30,474 nt of DNA from Acanthamoeba lenticulata. Taxonomy: Eukaryota > Discosea > Longamoebia > Acanthamoebidae. Position 1 is the first letter of the stretch. Each line of letters begins with the position of its first letter. The notes below the pieces were generated by a model, which saw nothing but the letters and a program-made list of their open reading frames with translations, was not told where the DNA came from and ran no database searches. Below are positions 1 through 11,546 of this stretch, in pieces. The translations under genes and the position numbers were made by a program. The stretch is from contig NAVB01001352.1 in assembly GCA_002179805.1 (NCBI GenBank), forward strand, positions 1 to 30,474. The letters run 5' to 3'.

Positions 1-857
1 ACCTGTTTGTGAAGATGACCAACATAAAGCGGAGGATGTGAGTACCTCAAAGAAGAAGAAGAAGAAGAAGACAACAACAACACAAAAAGGCCACACACGT
101 ACGAGGGGCTGGTGGCGGAACTCGGTGCCGGGTGAGTGCGGGTTCTTCTGCAGCATCACGATGTCGCGCACCAGCGTGTACCTGGTACCCCACGCGCGCA
201 AGGAGAACAACAACAACAGCAACCACCACCCGCTCGAGTGAGGCGGGCCTGCAGGGATCGTTGTGGGGAAGGAGGCGCGTACGAGGCGATGCGGAAGGTG
301 AGGGTGGGGCCGTTGGGGACGCGAGCCACGCGCAGGTAGGAGCCCAGGTCCGTCGCGGAATAGATGAGGAAGTGGGAGACGCCCAGCGGGCCGGCCACGT
401 GCAGGAAGTCCTTCAGCGTGTTGCTTCTCCGCTCCTGCATAGCGCAAGATGATTAGGAGGAGGACCGAGAGAAGGTGCCACACACACAACAATGAAAAGA
501 TGGAGAAGATGAACAACAAGATGGGAGAAGAAGAGGAGATGATACCCGGAGGTGTTGGGCAGTGTGGGGGAGCATGACGCGTCGGGTGTCGTCGAGAAGC
601 GCCCGAAGGCTCCGCGGGATCTTGCCGCGCTTCATGACGAAGCTCTGCTCAAACTTCTTCTTGTCATCGATCGGTGGGGGCGCCCCCTTCTTGCCCTTCT
701 TGCCCTTCTGCAGGCCGAAGGATGAATTCAGACAGAGTCGCAAAATTTCAATCGAGATGAAAAAACATAACCGCAAATTGCAACTTCATCTCGAAATTGG
801 ACAGCATGATGAGTGGCAGTTGGGTACCTTTCCACCACCACGCTTTCTCTTTCCCAT
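1..857 (-). CDS. Peter Pan/SSF1-type Brix-domain ribosome biogenesis factor (5' part of gene)
   Basis: PPAN/Ssf1 proteins are nucleolar Brix-domain factors that act in 27S pre-rRNA processing for the 60S subunit. Visible exons are 857-828 (MGKRKRGGGK), 707-546, 434-283 and 181 to about 99-103, then at least one exon running off the left edge. The join 546/434 gives HTAQHLRERRSNTLKDFL followed by VAGPLGVSHFLI. The join 283/181 gives TLTFRIASYTLVRDIV. Both match the conserved N-terminal half of the family (AGPLGV..FL, GPTLTF, YSLVRD). The start is the ATG at 857, which opens a Lys/Arg-rich 10-codon exon with a GTAC donor. The last junction, near 40-103, is uncertain: one phase gives THILRFMLVIFTNR, which resembles the family's HVKLM.TMFQNLF segment, but a few residues expected before it are missing. 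The C-terminal half lies outside the window. Confidence 0.85.
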
Positions 858-984
858 GATCAAAAATCACTCACGGCTGCACGCGCTTCGAGAGAGTTGA
901 GAGATTGGCCGGAGGCAGGACGCGGGGACACGATCTTGAACTGCCGAACGAGAAAAAACGTGGAAAAACAGAAAATGAAGAAAA

Positions 985-1440
985 TAAGGTCGCGTACAGT
1001 GATGCTGATGGTGACGCCAAGGCGTACAGGCCGCAAGTGTAGTTTTTGGCCGCACACGATCGATGAGAAGGACGTATTTGGAATGCCCACCAGGCTCGCT
1101 GGGCTGCCCCAGCAGACAGCTAGTAGGTGCCTTTCATCAGCTTGCTTGTTTTATCGCTTAACCGAGTGTACAGAGCTGTGGAGCCTGCAGGCGTGTTCAA
1201 CTTCGGTGACCACCTGCATGCTGCTGCCATCGGTGGGCCGGTCGCTCACTTCGCCATGGTGCTAAATGCGACAGCAGTCCTGGCGGCAGCGAGAGACCGC
1301 AGCCGAATCCAGCACCATGGCAAGCCTGAAAGAACTGTTGTCACCGTCCTCACGTTCGTTCGAACGTCATCAACACCGTAGCAGTGAGCGGTGCCGTTCG
1401 TCATGAGGCCGCACGATACCGAGGTCAGGCTGCGATCCCC
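985..1440 (-). pseudogene. Probable degenerate RCC1/BLIP-type repeat fragment
   Basis: Several short peptide segments on the minus strand have the rhythm of RCC1/BLIP-II-like repeats (CWG...P..F..I.CG...CGL). They are SVSCGLMTNGTAHCYG at about 1422-1366, LNTPAGSTALYT near 1190-1150, CWGSPASLVGIPNTSF then SSIVCGQ at 1114-1046, and NYTCGLYAL at 1044-1018. They lie in different frames with stops between them. The last two are separated by a one-base shift at an A5 run (plus strand T1043-1047). I read this as the decayed remnant of an RCC1-repeat protein lying between two divergent live genes. Alternatives are a real gene broken up by introns I could not join, or chance similarity. No start codon or full-length ORF is visible. 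Confidence 0.45.
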
Positions 1441-1541
1441 AGCTTTCTGTAGCGTTTGGGTTTGAGGTTTTTGCGGGTTTTTGCCACCGGACCTAATTGG
1501 CCAACTTGCCAATTCGTGTTTCACTGGCCGCTGCAAGAAAC

Positions 1542-4500
1542 ATGAGGGCAGCAAGTGGAGCGACCTGCTTGCTGTTGGTTCTTGTGGTCTGCTGTGCCCT
1601 TGGACAGGCCAACTGGGGTCCAAACAACATCAAGCGTGTTCACGTAGGTTCGTTGCAACCCCCCCCCCTCTGCAGCGTGTACACAAAGGTTGCTGAGACA
1701 CTGGTGCCGTTTCAGTGTTCTCGAACCACCTCGACGTTGGGTTTGATGGTCTTGGCCCACATGAAATCGGCTTTGCCTTCACTGTCATAAACAAGTACTT
1801 TGACGAGTACTTTGCCCGCGGCATCAATACGTCGCTGGCGCTGCGGCAGCACGACCCGCCCTACCACTACATCTACACCACGCAGGCCTTCCTCGCGGCG
1901 CTCTACCTCGACTGCATCGAGCCCGGCCAGTGGGCCTATCCCTCGCCCGGTAGGTCTTCAGCCCGCCTCTCCGCCGCCCAGTTTCATCACTGATCCTCCC
2001 GCGTCCAGGACTCCGACCCAACGGGCCTCGCCCGCCGCCGCTGCACTGCCCGGACGCCCGTGCCAGGCAGGCCTTCATCGGTTCGTACTTGCGCCACGCG
2101 CGTGGCGGCACTGGGTCTCTTTCATGCACATGTGGGTTGACTGACTCGTGCGCGGCGGCCGCAGATGCGGTGAAGCGAGGCGACCTGACCTGGCACGCGT
2201 TTCCGTTCAACGCAGAGCCCGAGGTCTACGACGCGCCGCTCTTCCAGGCGTCGGTGAACCTGGCCCGCGACCTGGCCCTGAGCCTCGGCCAGCCGGCCCC
2301 CAAGACCCTGTCGCAGCGCGGTGCGTCCGCCCGCTCCTCTTGCTATTCTATCATAGGAATGACGCTCATAATCACGACCCAGACGTGCCGGGCATGACGA
2401 GGGGCGTGATCCCGCTCCTGACCCAACTGGGCGTCGAGGCCATCAGCGTGGGCGTCAACGGAGCCTCGGCTCCGCCTGCCGGTGCGTGCGCCTGGCCGAA
2501 TACGTGGTTCTCTATTGCTCTATTGACGACGACCGTCGTCGCCAGCGCCGCGCGCCTTCGTGTGGAGAGATCCCACATCGCGCACAGAGGTCCTCGGCAT
2601 GTACCACCCCGGTGGCTACGGCGGGATCGAGGTGGCCGACTGTGTGATCGTCCCCGGACTCGAGCACGCGCTGGCCATGGCCTGGAAGAACGACAACGCC
2701 GGCCCGCACACGGTCGACGAGGCGCTGGCCGTGTTTGCGCAGCTCCAGCGCGAGTTCCCCAACGCCGTTGTCCAGGGCTCGACCTTTGACGCCTTCGTGG
2801 ACCAGCTCAAGACCGTCAAGCAGGCGCTCCCGGTGATCGAGGCCGAGATTGGCGACACCTGGATTCATGGAGGTTTCGTGCCCCCTTGAGGGCCCGCGCT
2901 GGCCGTACGTACGTGAGTCACGAGTGCGCTCGTACTGACGCACAACGCCGCCCGCGCAGTGGCCTCGGACCCGCTCAAGCTAGCCCAGTTCCGCGAGGTG
3001 CTCCGCCAGCGGCGGCAATGCGTGACCGAGCGGCGGTGCTCGTCGGCCGACCCGGCCTTCCGCGCGTTTGACCGCCTTCTGGCCAAGGTGGGCGAGCACA
3101 CGTGGGGCGTCGACATCAAGGTCCGTTGGCTCAATCGCGTGTCCTTTCAACATGGACCAGCCTCGACTGACAAAGGGGAAGGGAACCCAATCAGACGTTC
3201 CTAAACGACACCACGCACTGGAGCAACGCCGCGTTTGAGACGGTCCAGGACAAGCCCAACTTCGAGCTGGTGGTCAACTCGTGGATCGAGCAGCGGTCGT
3301 TCGTCACCAACGCCCTTCTGGCGCTCTCCCGCTCTGGTGCGTAACGTCAGGCACGGCTCCGCGCACGCTATCGCCGTGGGCTCACTCTTGCTGTCGTCAT
3401 CGATGTCCGATTGGCAGACAAGTATCGGCCGGTGGCCCAGCAGATCGACGCCGCGCTGCAGGCCCTGCGGCCCAAGGCCCCGCCTTCGCCACAGGCTCTG
3501 GGCTACTCGGCCGTGGACAGGTACCCACCCACCCACTCACCAAGAAGGCGTTGTTGTCACCGCTGTTCATGCCTCAATCCACCTCCTGTGCCTGTCATGC
3601 GGGACAAGGGCCAACTGGGCGCGCATGTTCCCGTGCGGCGAGCTGGTGCTGGCCTTTGATCCTGCGACGGGCGCCATCGACTACCTCTTTGACAAGGCGC
3701 GCCGGGCCCTGTGGGCCAACGGCGCCGTACTCTCTCCACTCCCCATCAGGCCAGGCCAGGCCAGGCCAGGCCGTAAGCCCATTAATATAAGCCCATTAAT
3801 GCCTCACGTCTTCTGTCCAAACGCTGTGGCGCGGCAGAGCCAGGGCCGCTCGCTGGGTCTGTTCCAGTACACCACGTACGACTCGAGCGACTACGAGACC
3901 TACATCACCACCTACGGCTACGTCCAGCCTCCCCCGCCGTGGTTCCCGCGGGTTCGCATCCCGTCCCAGCCAGTTCGCCGCCTGCCCGTGGGCCTGACCC
4001 GCCGTTGTGTGGGTTCAGGACTTTGGCAAACCGGGGCTCGAGGTGGCCAGGCCGGTGCACGGTCGATGGCTGCCCACGCTGCGCGAGATGTGGACCAAGA
4101 CCTCGTCCGCCGGGTGGCACTTCCTCCTGAGGCTGGCCAACGCTGAGGGTGAGTGAGGGCGCACGGGGGCCTGCTTGTTGCCGCGGCGCATGACATGCGG
4201 TGTGTGTGTGTGTGTGAGAACAACAGAGGCGTGGAAGGTGTACGGCGCCGCGCCGGAGATGTGGCTGCAGATCGATGTGGGCGACGACACGAGCGGCCGT
4301 AGCATGAACTACACTCTCACCCTCTTCAACAAGACCGCCACCAGGTGACGCAGTCCCGCGCGGCTTTGGGCTACGACGTGAATGCATTGCCCCGCAAGCG
4401 CCTGACGTCAACGACACATCACAGGTTGCCAGAGGCGCACTGGCTGAGCTTCACGCCGTCCGTGCCGGCCAAGGGCCGTTGGTGGCTCAGCAAGCTCGGC

Positions 4501-5071
4501 AGTCCGATCGACATCGCCGACGTCCTGCACAATGGTTCGGCGCAAGCTCGGCAGGCGGCTGCTCAGGCTCGTCATCGCACCACCTCACACTGGAAAGCGT
4601 TGGTGGATGGTGGTGGCAGGATCGTTCCACATGCATGGGCTGGACGACAACGGGCTCTTTTTCGTGAGTGACGCCCCGGGAGGGGCCTCGCTGCAGATCA
4701 TGTCGCCTGACGCGGCCCTCGTCTCCGCAGGTGTGCTGGCGGCCATCATGCCCCCCTGTCCTCCACTGTGGCGCTGGGTTGACCGCGGGGGGGGGGGCGA
4801 CGGGCGGTGTGCACAGGCGCGCCCAACCCGTTCCCGATCCCGTTCAAGCAGGCCGAGATCGACGAAGGCGGGCTCCACTTCAACCTCTACAACAACATCT
4901 GGGGCACCAAGTTCGTGCTGTGCGCCTTCTTTTTTTTCGTGTGTGTGGCCGAGGTGCTCACCCTTTTTCCTCTAAAACTCGGGGGGGGAGGGGTGCAGTT
5001 ATATCATGTGGTATCCGTTCGTAGAGGGCGACGAACATCTGCAATATCGCTTTAGGCTGACCTTCAAGTGA
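1542..5071 (+). CDS. Secreted GH38-like protein of the DUF5054 type
   Basis: Seventeen exons can be joined in frame: 1542-1647, 1716-1949, 2009-2080, 2165-2320, 2383-2481, 2546-2872, 2960-3120, 3195-3336, 3418-3520, 3609-3726, 3838-3951, 4019-4148, 4227-4344, 4425-4534, 4620-4730, 4817-4910 and 4999-5071. They total 2,268 nt, or 755 residues. Residues 1-22 form a clear signal peptide (LLLVLVVCCALG core). The mature protein begins near VHVVFSNHLDVGF, an H-x-D motif (H40, D42) like the zinc-binding pair of GH38 alpha-mannosidases. GMYHPGGYGG may supply another metal ligand. The C-terminal NLYNNIWGTNYIMWY and QYRFRLTF segments suit a beta-sandwich. Fungal and protist DUF5054 proteins have this plan. 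The substrate is unknown; a secreted or lysosomal glycoside hydrolase is the natural inference. A different 3' end is discussed in the findings. Confidence 0.85.
4200..4216. repeat. GT dinucleotide microsatellite in an intron
   Basis: Seventeen bases of perfect alternating GT lie in the intron between exons 12 and 13 of the DUF5054-type gene. Confidence 0.8.
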
Positions 5072-5350
5072 CATTTTGTTTTCTTCCGATTACTCGATTT
5101 CTATTTATCGGCAAGCTTTCTATTTTCCATATTCACGCTCGACGACCGCGTCTCTGCTACCCTGGTGGGCGTCGCTCCCCCGCCGCCACCAGCGGACACA
5201 GTGAACATGACCAGCTACTACGTGGAGCAACTTTGCGTCGGCCAGAACCTCGTCAGCCGCTTGGCTTCCGGCCTCTGACGCCCACCAGCCAGGATCCGTA
5301 TTTGATGGATGAAGCTATCACATGAACCGCTCGTGACTTGTTGACAAGAT

Positions 5351-5423
5351 GGCCGGTTAGCTTAGTTGGTAGAGCGTGGTGCTAATAACGCCAAGGTCGT
5401 GGGTTCGATCCCCACACTGGCCA
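5351..5423 (+). tRNA. tRNA-Ile (anticodon AAU)
   Basis: This is a 73-nt cloverleaf without an intron. The acceptor stem GGCCGGT pairs with ACTGGCC through a G-T wobble. The D arm is GCTT/GAGC. The anticodon stem TGGTG/CGCCA encloses the loop CTAATAA, giving anticodon AAT, read as IAU after wobble deamination. The T arm is GTGGG-TTCGATC-CCCAC. Box B (GGTTCGATCCC) is intact. The base after the discriminator A is C, so CCA is not encoded. A run of six T at 5425-5430 is a standard RNA polymerase III terminator. Confidence 0.96.
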
Positions 5424-5424
5424 C

Positions 5425-5430
5425 TTTTTT
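5425..5430 (+). terminator. RNA polymerase III oligo-T terminator of tRNA-Ile
   Basis: Six consecutive T residues begin two bases after the tRNA 3' end, the usual position and length for Pol III termination. Confidence 0.85.
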
Positions 5431-5688
5431 ATGATACGGCCACCTTTTCCCACCAGGAAGTTCTCTTCCGCAAAGGTTTCTTCTAGCTATCGTTGGAGAA
5501 GACGTCAGCCTGCTACCTCTGATATCGGCGAGCTGCAGGAGCAGTTCTCCTTCAAACTGGTTGGTGATTGGTTCCGAAAACACACGAAAGCCCGCCCGAT
5601 AAGCCAACCCCGCGCGAGCTCTTCTCCATTTCCTTTTTCTTGCCCTACTGGGGAAAGACTTGAACGCAACACAACACACAGAGAGAAG

Positions 5689-7079
5689 ATGAAGTTCATG
5701 CGCAATGTGGTCAAGGAAATAGAAGCACTCACCGACAGTGCCATCCATGTACATACCGTCCCCTCTTCCTCCTCCTCCCAGCCCTGCGTAGACCAACGTT
5801 CCCCTCTTTCGCTCTTTCTCATTTTTGTGCAGGCCACACGCCAGGGTGTTGAAGATACGGTAGAAGGTAAGCTTCGAGTGCTCGCTCTCGCTGTCGTGAC
5901 CACGCCCACTCAGCTTTCCCCCCCCCCCGCTCTTTTACCGCACCACGCAGGCATCTCGCTTCTGGCCACTGGCGCACTGGACGAGGCGACCGCTGCGTTG
6001 GAGACCGTGAGCAGTGTGGGCGAGGCCACCATTTCGCTCATCTCGTCGACCGTGCGGCCCGCCAAGCGCCGCTTCCACCCGCTCAAGCCCAACATCATGC
6101 GCTGTGCCTGCGTGGGCGACACAGGTGCGTCTGCTTGTGACACCGCATTGAACAACTGTGTGTTGTCTTGTCGTGCGTCATCCGGCGGCCAACTCATGGG
6201 CGGAGGGCAACAGGCGTGGGCAAGTCCACATTGCTGGCAACACTGCGCGGCGACGCGCCAAACCTCGTCCTTCCCCCGACCGTCTACGAGTGGCTCTACT
6301 TCAACTACTGCCTCGAGTCCAAGCGCCTCCTGCCCGAGGCCACGACGTCGCCGAGGCAGCTGCCTGACCCACAGCCCCGGGACGACGAACACGAGCAGCC
6401 CCAAGATGAGCCCCCAAGGGAGGAGGAGCATGAACAGGAGCAGATGCGACGAGAGGTCGTGGTCGAGTTCCTCGACACGGCGGGCCAGTACGAGGGCTTC
6501 CGCCACTTGCGGCCATGGCACTACAAGGACGTCGACGTGTTCTTGCTGGCCTTTGACCTGACCGACCGCGAGTCCTTTCTCAACGTCGAGCGCCGCTGGG
6601 CGGAGGAGATCACCACCTGGACGCCGTCGTGCATCAAGGTCCTCGTGGGCACCAAAGTCGACCTCGCCGATGACGACAGCCCCGTCAGCGACATTGTTGG
6701 CCCTTCTAGCGAGGTTGTTGGCGACGATGCCGCCGGACGAAGTGTCCTCACGGCGTCGGCAGCGCTGGCGGTGGCCTCGTTGGCTGCCGCGGCCACAGCG
6801 GCCGCGTCGCTCGCCTCGGCCGGGCGGCTCAGCGGCAAGCGGGCCGTGAGCAAGGACGAGGCCGAGCAGCTGGCCCAGCGGATAGGAGCGGTGACCTACG
6901 TGGAGGTATCGTCCGTGAAGCAGCTCAACCTGGCGTGCCTCATCGACCTTTGCGTGGCGCAAGTGTTTGACGACGCCCAGGAGGAGGTCAAGAGCCGAGA
7001 GCCCTCCACCAGCTGCCCACGCGAAACCACGCACGAGGAGGAGACCCGCCAACTCTCCACCTCCGTTACGCCTTCTTAG
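5689..7079 (+). CDS. Divergent Rho-like small GTPase with N-terminal extension and internal insertions
   Basis: Four exons (5689-5748, 5833-5866, 5951-6124, 6214-7079) give 377 residues, about twice a normal Rho. G motifs are GDTGVGKST (87-95, with the P-loop split by the third intron), switch I PTVYEWLYF (T112), DTAGQ (177-181), TKVD (236-239) and VSSVK (321-325). The segment after DTAGQ (GFRHLRPWHYKDVDVFLLAF) is Rho-like. There are about 86 residues before the P-loop. A charged Asp/Glu/Pro/Gln insertion lies between switch I and DTAGQ (about 131-167). An Ala-rich stretch lies between G4 and G5 (about 262-293). The C-terminus ends in SVTPS with no CaaX box, so prenylation is not expected. 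The key Gln of DTAGQ and Lys of the P-loop are kept, so GTP binding and hydrolysis are plausible. A Miro- or RhoBTB-like assignment was considered, but no extra domains are seen. Confidence 0.85.
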
Positions 7080-7352
7080 TTGTTAACCTTACTCAAGAGG
7101 CAACTAAACAAAATTTTGCATTGATGTACGATTTCAATTTTGAAGATTCCCGATGCGCCAATCTTGATGTCTGCTAATCTCACAGAGCAGTGTTGTTCGC
7201 GAGGCAAGCAAGCGGGGCAAAAAGGCAACAGATTGGGTTTTTGAAAAGTTTTGCGTGTATTGCTCTGGCTCGTGCGCAGAGGCCGCACGAAACAGGGGAG
7301 GAGTAACCAACACACACACTTAACAGGGGGGAAGGGGTGCGAGCAAGATCGT

Positions 7353-8817
<1,465 letters not shown>

Positions 8818-8971
8818 CTACTCCTCGGAAGCAAAGAAAAAAAGGCGGATCGCCGGCGTTTGCTTTTTGTAGCACGCTTCCTGGGAAAAAAGCCAGAAGC
8901 AAGACAGTTATTTCCTTCCGCTTCCATGAACCGCCACTGGCTCACCCGGCATTTTCAGAAATTTCCCTGCT

Positions 8972-8978
8972 CTTTATA
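8972..8978 (-). promoter_or_regulatory. Possible TATA box for eEF1A
   Basis: TATAAAG reads on the minus strand about 180 bp upstream of the eEF1A ATG, in the 278-bp space shared with the divergent PPR gene. A second AT-rich site (TATATA, about 8806-8811) lies only some 20 bp from the ATG and is less suitable. Transcription start data are lacking. Confidence 0.4.
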
Positions 8979-9068
8979 ATTGTCAGATCACCTGGGCCAG
9001 TTTTCCGTTCGCTTTCCGTCGACGAAAATAAAAGAAAAACAAAGAAGAAAAGATTCAGCAACCGCGAG

Positions 9069-11367
9069 ATGTGGCGAGCCCCGCTTCCGTTGCAATTAGG
9101 GGCCGCTTCAATCTTCCGAAGGGCTCCTTGTGTGCCTGCACATGGCCAGCTTCGTCTACAGTGTCTTTCCCATTCACTCTTGCAAGCGGGTACATCCACG
9201 CCGTGCAGCCGTGCCTTCCTTCCGGCACTTGTGGCCGCCACGAGTCGCCCCCAAGCGTCCCCGTTTTCGACGTCGTCACTCGTCACGGGCGGGCCTCAGC
9301 GTAGCAGCGCTGCACGGGACGCCAAAGCCTTACTCGCAGAGTACGCAGTCTTCACTCCTTTTTTTTTTGCCCATGGGCATACCATGCACTGACGATGGTC
9401 GGGTCTACGTGCACACCACGACCAGGCTACAAAAGAAGAACAAGGTGCCCTTGAACGCCTTCTTGCGCGCCTTACGGCGAGCCATCTTCAGCCACGACAA
9501 GGACCTCGAGTTAGAGGTCGTTAAGCTGATCGACTCGGTTGAGCTGGCTGACATCAAGGCCTACAACGTTCTTCTTCACAACCTGAGCAAGGTCGCCCTC
9601 TCCTTCTGTTTGTTGGTCAATAACCGTCATCACCAGAATGTTGCCGGAGCACCTGACACCACTCATTATCGTAATCGTGTGTGGTGTCGGCCGCGTGCAG
9701 GTGCGGTTCAGGCCGGGTTTGATCCAGTCGACAGGCCTTGGTCTGCTCGACCGCATGGAGAAAGTGGGCATCGCGCCCGACACGGTCACCTACACGTCCT
9801 TCCTCAACCTCATCAAGAAGGACCATAACTCCAACAAGGCTTGGGACATCTTCCGCAAGATGCGCGAAAATGGCGTGGCGCCCAACGAGTACACCTACGC
9901 CGCGATGGCCCACATCGCCGCACTCAAACGGTTCGTTCCCAGGCTCGCCCAAAGGCCCTCGTCAGCCGACGGCTTGATTGATTGAACAACTGGACGACCC
10001 GACGTCGCTGTCGCAATTGCCAGGAATCACAAGTGGGCCGAGGAGCTGATCAAGCTGATGGATGAGGACCGCGTTCCACCGAACGTCATTATCCTCTCAA
10101 GCCTGGTCACAGCCATTCTGGCGTCAAACCACGTGAGCCGAGCCTGGGACATCATTGAGCAGATGCACCAGCGCCATGGCGTTAAGCCCAATGCCATCAC
10201 CCTCCAGTTCCTCCTGCGCAGCAGCCTCGAGGAGAGCAACAGCACCGAGTGGGACGCCTGGGCTCAGCAGCACGCATTGTCGGCCGCGGCCGGCGACGCC
10301 GCTGTCACGGATGCTGTCCGCACACCGGTGGCGGGCGAGGCGGCGATGGAAAAGAGGCTCTGGCGCATGAGGGTGGTGCTGGACTACATGCGACGCCACT
10401 TCGGCGCGCAGCCCACGTCCATCACGTTCAGCGCGCTCATCGCCTGGTGCACCCATCGGCGCCATGGCGAGATTGAGCTGGCCTGGCGTCTGCGGGAGAT
10501 GATGTGCGAGGCGCAGTTGAAGCCAAACACCGCCATCTATGTGTCCTTTCTGCGCTACTACGTCCACCAGCTAAAGACCTCCAACGCTGCCCCGGCAGAG
10601 ACCTCGCTGCCCGAGGGCCTGCAGCGGACACTGGCCGATATCCAGGAGCAAAAGGTTCAGTTTGAAGCGCCGACCTTCACGCTCCTCATTGATGCCTATG
10701 CCGCCTGTGCGGACACCGAAGGGGTCTTCGACACCTATGCCGCGTACGTTGTTGGCCGGGCCGTTCCTCTTCCTCTCCACCTTCTCACCACATTAACCAT
10801 CGCCTTGGCATCACCAGGATGCGCCAAATCGGGGTCCAGCCCACCGTCGCCACCTACGCCTCTCTCCTGCAGGTGCGTGGCAGTTGAGGGACCTGGGTGG
10901 AGGCTTTGGGGGCTCATCGATGCTCGCAGTTTTGTGAGCAACGAAGTGACGCCAACCACGCGTTTGCACTCTGGGAGGACATCAAGAAGGACGAGATCAA
11001 GCTGCCCTGGAACGTGGCCCGTCCCCTCATGCGAGTACTCGTGACCAATAGCGAGCTTAACCAGTACTACCACTTCACCTTCCAAGTTCTCCTCCAAATA
11101 CTCATCGTTGAGTGGGGGGTGTTTAGGACGTTTGGGTTGGCCAAAGATCTGGCACAGTGGAACAATCCACAATTTGTGTACAAGTGGCTTCTTACCGTGT
11201 GTGACGAACGCGCCGACATCAACAAAGCCAAACAGGTGTGGCAAGCAATGCAGAGTCAACGAATCAGTCCCGATGCTGATACAAAGGCTCTCCTGGTTGG
11301 TTTTGGGCTGCTCAAACCATCCACTCCTGCTCCTGTTCCCAGTCTACGTAAGGCTAAAAAGGTTTAA
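9069..11367 (+). CDS. Pentatricopeptide repeat (PPR) protein, probably mitochondrial
   Basis: Six exons (9069-9340, 9426-9591, 9701-9930, 10024-10743, 10818-10872, 10930-11367) join in frame to 626 residues. The first about 90 residues are rich in Arg, Ser and Ala and poor in acidic residues, fitting a mitochondrial presequence. PPR motifs are clear in the centre: KVGIAPDTVTYTSFLNLIKK, WDIFRKMRENGVAPNEYTYA, then LIKLMDEDRVPPNVIILSSL, QMHQRHGVKPNAITLQFLL and REMMCEAQLKPNTAIYVSFL. More degenerate repeats follow (RQIGVQPTVATYASLLQ, WQAMQSQRISPDADTKALL). PPR proteins bind organellar RNA in a sequence-specific way, and this one has no visible extra catalytic domain. An AATAAA lies 20 bp after the stop. 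Confidence 0.87.
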
Positions 11368-11387
11368 AACAAGCTGACTTGTCGACA

Positions 11388-11393
11388 AATAAA
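11388..11393 (+). promoter_or_regulatory. Putative polyadenylation signal of the PPR gene
   Basis: AATAAA lies about 20 bp downstream of the stop codon at 11367, inside an AT-rich strip. Confidence 0.4.
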
Positions 11394-11546
11394 CATCGAT
11401 TTTGGCGCCATTTTGTTGGCGGGAAAACAGCCAACAACGGCGCTGTGTCGCTGCCATCAACGCGTGATCACTACAGACAAGATTAGAGGCACTGAGGTTG
11501 GAGCATTGGGGAAATTGAAGTCAAAGGACCCTTGAGTCGTGAGAAG

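Noticed and set aside
38..241. Lys/Asn-rich and Leu/Val-rich small frames at the left edge
   Set aside because: They come from AAG and AAC microsatellite-like intron sequence of the PPAN/SSF1 gene.
1246..1623. 125-codon minus-strand frame considered as an intact small gene
   Set aside because: Only about 20 residues (CGLMTNGTAHCYG region) look protein-like. The rest overlaps the first exon of the DUF5054-type gene on the opposite strand, so it was treated as part of the RCC1-like relic.
5910..7052. 380-codon minus-strand frame opposite the Rho-like GTPase
   Set aside because: It is antisense shadow of a GC-rich gene with well-defined G motifs; no motif is seen and it runs through the intron boundaries.
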